Positions 59,262 to 64,000 of a stretch of 64,000 bases of DNA are shown piece after piece (position 1 is the stretch's first letter; each line of letters starts with the position of its first letter). Origin of the DNA: Erythroxylum novogranatense. Its lineage: Eukaryota; Streptophyta; Magnoliopsida; Malpighiales; Erythroxylaceae. The notes under the pieces are model-generated. The model did no database searches. It worked only from the letters and a program-made list of their open reading frames with translations, and had not been told where the DNA came from. A program made the position numbers and the translations under genes. Location of the stretch: contig CM057225.1 in NCBI GenBank assembly GCA_029891385.1, positions 80,377,887 through 80,441,886 on the forward strand, given 5' to 3'.

Positions 59262-59423
59262 ATCAATGGAGCAAGCGATGATTTACGGAAGGCATGTGGA
59301 TTTTGAATCTCTGAGGAAAGATGATATGGATGTAAGTGTAAGTCGACTTATGCTTGATCGATACTGATAAGTCGTCTTGTTCACCAGTGTAAGTCGACTT
59401 ATGGATGTCCAGTACCGTTAGAT
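59262..59423 (+). pseudogene. Element A third ORF, N-terminal remnant
   Basis: From an ATG at about 59265 reads MEQAMIYGRHVDFESLRKD, similar to N-termini of the extra ORF of SIRE-type elements (GRxIDF motif). Stops follow within 35 codons. The region carries three AAGTCGACTT-type palindromes and is cut at 59424 by a B-type LTR. Confidence 0.55.
59340..59400. repeat. AAGTCGACTT palindromes near third ORF of A
   Basis: Exact at 59340 and 59391, one-mismatch AAGTCGTCTT at 59369. The spacings, 29 and 22 bases, resemble the array at 46709-46963 in element B. Confidence 0.85.
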
Positions 59424-61252
59424 TGTTAGAGTAGTGCCCTAAAGACAATCTCCTTTAGCGCGTTTTATTCAAAGTCGTGTACAGACTTTATGAATAAATA
59501 AAGAAATGCATATTTCATTAATTTGATATTCATGAACAGTGTTTATGAATTGATTGGATCTTTAATCGAATTAATGAAGTCCATGATATATGACATAGCA
59601 TGAAGGAAATTATGATGTGATCATACTATCGAGATTCCTATCATGTGCAATTATGTCAAGATCTAAATGTTCCTAGTCATAGGATTAATGAGACCGGACA
59701 TCATTAATCCGGTTAGACTAGCACATGTCATATTCCTTGATTGGATCAAGCGGTGGATCTCGAAGCGTAAATATGAGATATTTAGAGTTGACATGTGGAT
59801 GCTTACTAGCGGTAGTAAGTATATTGGATGACCCGCCATGAGATCATCACATGGATATCTTCTTCTAGTGTCGGTGATAATCTCATCATAGCAATGGTGC
59901 AAGTATCCTTAGACTTGAGGTACTCGAGGATATCTTGATACTTGATTACGTGCTTTGACTCCATTCCTTGTTGCCTTCTAGAGGTCGCTCATAGGGTGGT
60001 GCTTAGGTACAGCTTGAGATATTCGAAGGTAATTGAGTAGCCAATAAAGGATTCACCACTTCTGGATTAGCAGAAGAGATACCCATGGCCTCTTGTCGGG
60101 ATCATTACTTGTAAGGCTGGCCAGCAAATATGTCATGAAGAGTGTCCTCATTGACATATGGAGTAATGAGTCCTAGGACGATAACTAATATCACTTGGGC
60201 TAGACTCAGTCTAGTGAGAGTTGACACTTTGACCATACTCATAACCAAGTGGGGTATAGGATGGTGAAAGGACGAATTGCACGGTAATTGTCTATGGAAG
60301 GGTTCGTGATCTGGTTCGTGATGAATTCATCAAACCGATTACTTTCTGGTCAATTGGGGGTCATGATGTGTTGCTAGACGCCGCTTATGACTTGCTCAGA
60401 TTAATTGTTAATCTCAGTGGCCAACATAACCGGGAACCTAAAGGGTCACACTCATAAGAGTGATTCAGAGAATCTGTAAAATAGTAATTAGACAGAGTTC
60501 CAATTTTGGAGAGCATTAGGATTAAATGGATCCCGATGAGATCGGGATATGTCCCGATGAGATCGCGACATCGATATTGCTAAGAAAGATCTCCGGAGCG
60601 TTTTCGGTACCGGGGCTCGGTAGGCCAGTAGGACCGACCCCAGTTGGACTGGACCTTAGCAATTATATATATATATTAATTAAGTAAATAATTAATTAAT
60701 ATATATATATATATAAGCTATCTACGTGGGATGAAGGAAGAAGCATGAGAAGCTTCTTATTCTATGCTTAGTCACCAAGCATTAAATGGATGAAGATAAA
60801 AAAAATGAAAAAGGTGAAGTGAGATGATCGTGCCTTATGAATAAGGAGATAGAAGAGAGTTTCTTTTTCTGAAGATGAGGTTCATGGCTTTAGAAGAATA
60901 AGAAAGGATTTTGTGAAAATCCAAAAGAGAAGTGGTTCTCTCATCCACGATCATCTCCTCCTATCTTCATTTTCAAGCTTTTCATCCTCCTTCTCCATCA
61001 ATCCAAGCTCTCAGAGGACAAAGGTAAGGTCTAGCAGACCTTTAATTTGTTCTAGCTATTCCCGGTCAAAGGGTTTGTCCCGTTAGGTTTTCGATCTCTG
61101 CGTGGATACCTTTAGACATAGTCTCTATTGGCTATTTAGGTTTGAGTCTTCATACCGACACATAGATCCTGGCCTTCGGGAAGGTCCCGGCGACAAAAAT
61201 TTTTGTTTTTCGCACCTTGTACATGTGATGTACATCCCAGGATTTTCCTACA
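59424..61252 (+). repeat. Diverged B-type LTR inside element A
   Basis: Starts TGTTAGAGTAGTGCCC and ends GATTTTCCTACA, matching the sense orientation of element B LTRs over 1829 bp but with many substitutions and indels. No PPT precedes it and no good PBS follows. The flanks TAGAT and ATGGA do not match, so it is either a solo LTR with eroded TSD or a recombination product. An AT-rich palindrome (60661-60716) precedes the probable transcription start. Confidence 0.82.
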
Positions 61253-61449
61253 ATGGATATCGAACCAGAGATTGTAGAAGCCAGTTGGAGGAAGTTCTTC
61301 CAGGTGCGGGAGTATGTGTACCAAAATGAAGTATATGAGTTTTGGAAGAATGTGTAGATGGCAGAAAAAGCTATTGTTTCTACAGTAGACGGAATGTCTA
61401 TTATTGTAACAATGGAGTTGATTGAGAAGGTTAGTTTAAAACTAGATGG
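61253..61449 (+). pseudogene. Element A third ORF, segment after the LTR
   Basis: Begins MDIEPEIVEASWRKFF with VREYVYQNEVYEFW, then a stop and MSIIVTMELIEKV. This order (W..F, PVY..LV.EFY, G..I..T.E.I) resembles the start of the plant-transposon protein domain seen in extra ORFs of SIRE-type elements. A one-base shift separates it from 61450. Confidence 0.55.
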
Positions 61450-63477
61450 ATGACAAAGGTTAGTTTAAAGGAAGAAGAAGTGAATAGACGATTGTATGGA
61501 GAAAATGACCTAACAGAGAGGAAGACCTCGAGTCTGGTGCCGAAGGCCAGGGTCTTACATGCGATTCTATTTAACTATGTCTTACCGAGAGCAGGTTCAA
61601 GGCATTTGGTGACTACTCTGAATGAACAGTGCCTATTTTATCTGCTGAATCGCCAACTAGTTGACCTACCATTTCTGATCTTTCAGTATATGGTTAAAGG
61701 AATGAAGGATACAAATAGCTACCTGTACAAAATGTTGTTAACAAGGATTTTCAGGGAGTCTGGAGTTCGTCTTGACTGGGGAATCAGACGAATGGTGCCT
61801 GTTAAGAGTGTTATCGACTCGGGTACTATAAAGAAAATGGGCTTGAAGAATCTGGACAGAGCTGAAGTAGATTATGAGAATAAAGCTAGAACTGAGGGGG
61901 AGCGGAAACAGAAGAAGTCTCCTACAAAGAGTTCTAAATCTTAGGTTAGTATAAATATGCCCTTTATTGAAAGAAGAAAATCATCTAAAGAAGTTCTGAA
62001 AGAAAAGATGATTTCTCAAAAAGAAAGTAGCCAATTTCGAAGTTTAGACAAAAATGTCTTGAAGAGAAAAGGGGAGAAGCTTCTGAGTGAAATCCCTAAG
62101 AAGGCGAAGAGATCACCTAGGATTCGAACCTTGAGACAGCAAGAAGAAAAGCGGTCCAGAAAACGAAGTCAGGCAGAAGTCTCTGTGACTCGCGTACTGA
62201 AGGCTACGAGATCTCTAGTCTCAATTTTAAGTGAAGAATCAGCCAATTAGGCCAAGGAGACTGAGAGGAAAAGAACATTGGAGTCTGAGAAACAGAGACC
62301 CCGACCTCAGAAAACTCCAAGACTGACTGAGGCAGTGAAAAAGACTAAGGTAATTAGTCAAAAGAAGAGTGTGCCTACTACTAAGGAAGTTAGTCAGAAG
62401 AAGGATACTCCCATTGCTGTTTAACAGGAGGAGCCAGTGGAGCTTAGCCTGGTTCAGACTACTCCTATCATTGTTCAACAGGAGGCAACAACAGAACTCA
62501 GCTTGGTACAGGTTCAACATGAGGAGCCAGTGGAACTTGGTCTGGTCCAGACTATTCTCACTGATGTTCCATAGGAAGAATCAATAGAACTCAGTTTGGT
62601 TCCATACAACTACTCTGAATTTTTTAGGAGAGAAGATTTGGAAGTTAGATTGATTGAAGTAGTAGAGCCTGTGACTAAAAGGAGTACTTCAATAATCATC
62701 AGGGATACACCGAGGAGGTTAGTGAAGGCATACTTACAACCTATTCCTATAAATAGTGGGATATGGCATCTATTGAATGAAGATGAAAGGAATTTTTATG
62801 AAGCCTTGAGGTATGCTTCCACAAAGCCATACCCTTCAAAGATGACTAGTCATCCGCACACTATTTATCCAATTACAGAGGACACGGTTATAAAGGTTGT
62901 ACCAGACCTTCAACCTCGGAAACCCATATATGTTAATAAGGGGAAGATGAAGTTATACCCAGAAGGGGTAATTGATGATCTGTCCGCAGATCAGATTGAA
63001 GAAGAAGTGCGAAGAATAGATGAAGTATGCACTTCAAAGAAGATGATTACAGGACCTAGTTGTAGTTTTACAGAAAAGGATGAACACTGTCCAGTGGGGG
63101 GAAAGCTAACTAAAGGGACATTTACTGAATCTCTTGTGCAGGCAGTAGTACGTATTAGGCCACTATCTAATACACTGTCCATTGAAGAAGAAGCTCTACC
63201 CTTGCGAGGAAGACAAGTGCTAATGCTACCTGCTCCTTATGACTTAGACCTTCTTGAGCCCAACCTATCGGTTCAACCACCTACTTTTGAGATCGTTGAA
63301 GATTATATTCCATCTTCAGACGCATATGTTACTACAATTGCGTTTGTAGAACTCCCGAAGGATGATGATCAACCTACCTCGCCTTTTGACTTGCAAGTAG
63401 AGGTACTGCACCTACGAAGAGAAGTCAAGGAGTTGAAGGAGATGGTGAAAGAATTGTTAAAGCATCATCGTCCCTAA
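61450..63477 (+). pseudogene. Element A third ORF (env-like/plant transposon protein), one frame with four stops
   Basis: A single frame of about 675 codons is interrupted only at about 61942, 62248, 62422 and 62572. Its N part (LHAILFNYVLPRAGSRH, then LNRQLVDLPFLIFQYM and YKMLLTRIFRESGVRLDWG) resembles the putative plant transposon protein domain (Transposase_32 type), recalled from knowledge and not searched. The middle is highly basic (K/R-rich) and then shows repeated EEPVELSLVQT-like units. The C-terminal 293 codons end in a leucine-heptad coiled coil (about residues 265-290). Its position after pol matches the env-like ORF of SIRE1; role unknown. Confidence 0.72.
62420..62600 (+). repeat. 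Imperfect coding repeats in third ORF
   Basis: Three to four units of about 57-66 bases contain CAGGAGGAGCCAGTGGA-like and CTYAGCTTGGTYCAG-like segments (near 62427, 62480, 62519 and 62575). Confidence 0.65.
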
Positions 63478-63674
63478 TCATTTTTTATTATAACAAATAG
63501 GGGGAGAAGAAAATGGAAAGCAGAAATCAAAGGGGGTGAATGAAGGAGATGAACTTTTAAAGAAGAAAGAAAAAGATGAGGGGAGGAAGAGCAAGCAGAA
63601 AATGTAGAAGTCAGACGAAGACTATTCGAAGATATGTTTTTCACCTGAATCGTATGATTATTTGTTATCATCAG
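63478..63674. other. Element A 3' untranslated region
   Basis: Purine-rich sequence with an internal PPT-like tract AATAGGGGGAGAAG near 63498. No gene is seen. Confidence 0.7.
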
Positions 63675-63686
63675 AAAGGGAGATAT
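63675..63686 (+). other. Polypurine tract of element A
   Basis: AAAGGGAGATAT abuts the LTR start TGTTAAGTC at 63687. Confidence 0.75.
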
Positions 63687-64000
63687 TGTTAAGTCAAAAT
63701 GAATTTACATTTATGATTTTGATGAAGAACAAATAATGAAGGCAGAAAAGAAGACGGATAAATAAAAAGCAGACGAAGTAGAAAAACAGACGGATAAATG
63801 AAAAACAGACAAACTAGAAAAACAGACGGAGAATCGAAAAATAGACGGAAGGAAGAATAAAAAAATAGACGGAAGATTGAAAAGCAGACGAAGATTAAAA
63901 AACAGACGGAAGCCAAAAGCAGACGATGAATTAAAAGCAGATGGAAGTGAAAAGCATACGATGAATGAAAAACAGACGAAAGCCAAAAACAGACGAAAGA
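63687..64000 (+). repeat. Element A 3' LTR, first 314 bp
   Basis: Starts TGTTAAGTCAAAATG, as at 39012, and runs into the CAGACG array. The rest and the TSD lie beyond the window. It differs from the 5' LTR by substitutions and repeat-unit changes. Confidence 0.9.

Larger units (their letters stand above)
39012..64000 (+). mobile_element. SIRE-like Ty1-copia element A, with nested insertions
   Basis: LTR, PBS, gag, protease, integrase, RT, RNase H, an additional third ORF, PPT and 3' LTR appear in that order on the plus strand. This order (integrase before RT) defines Ty1-copia; the gag style and the long third ORF after pol fit the SIRE/Maximus lineage. Three insertions split it: 40232-49895, 53195-57736 and 59424-61252. 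The 3' LTR runs off the window. No reading frame is intact. Confidence 0.87.

Noticed and set aside
62239..62520. Leucine-rich minus-strand open frame
   Set aside because: Shadow of the third ORF of element A, which has recognisable features on the plus strand.

Overview
This is plant nuclear DNA, AT-rich, made almost entirely of LTR retrotransposons inserted into one another. I see no credible host gene, CRISPR array or prokaryotic feature. The basis is Ty1-copia and Ty3-gypsy gag-pol domains, primer-binding sites (PBS) matching initiator tRNA-Met, polypurine tracts (PPT), TG...CA long terminal repeats (LTRs) and 5-bp target-site duplications (TSDs). The third ORF of a SIRE-like copia element points to an angiosperm, probably a eudicot; the species cannot be named from this sequence.

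Layout. The oldest visible layer is a degenerate gypsy element, here called H (minus strand). Its pieces lie at 1131-1284 (integrase core), 15968-16378 (integrase zinc finger) and 29137-30006 (RNase H and reverse transcriptase). Four insertions split it. (1) A minus-strand SIRE-like copia copy enters from the left edge: gag start 1-84, LTR 142-1130. (2) A giant-LTR element without coding capacity occupies 1285-15967 as LTR-internal-LTR-internal-LTR inside a single AGTTT TSD. (3) A Tekay-like chromovirus, G, occupies 16379-29136. It is also a partial LTR-internal-LTR-internal-LTR array, inside a single ACATC TSD. (4) An Athila/Tat-like element occupies 30007-35597, with 1.4-kb LTRs and only a gag/protease remnant.

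Deeper nesting. A gypsy element, C (35598-39011, LTR plus integrase), sits in the last bases of the Athila-like right LTR. A plus-strand SIRE-like element, A (5' LTR 39012-40046; 3' LTR from 63687, running off the window), interrupts C within its integrase. Element A is itself interrupted three times: in gag by a complete minus-strand copia element, B (40232-49895, TSD GACCT); in reverse transcriptase by a 4.5-kb solo LTR related to the giant-LTR family (53195-57736); and in its third ORF by a B-type LTR (59424-61252). The series H > Athila-like > C > A > B is five levels deep.

Function. Every gag-pol reading frame is broken by stops, frameshifts or insertions, so nothing here is predicted to be autonomous. 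Several integrase cores keep the D,D(35)E triad, while the reverse transcriptase of A and the integrase of G have lost catalytic residues. The parts most worth a second look are non-coding: the giant 5.2-kb LTRs around a 720-bp internal region, their 34-bp TGACGTCA minisatellite with different copy numbers per LTR, a conserved LTR hairpin block, the 21-bp-phased AAGTCGACTT palindrome array in B, a tRNA-like foldback at 31929-32105, and the decaying third ORF of A.
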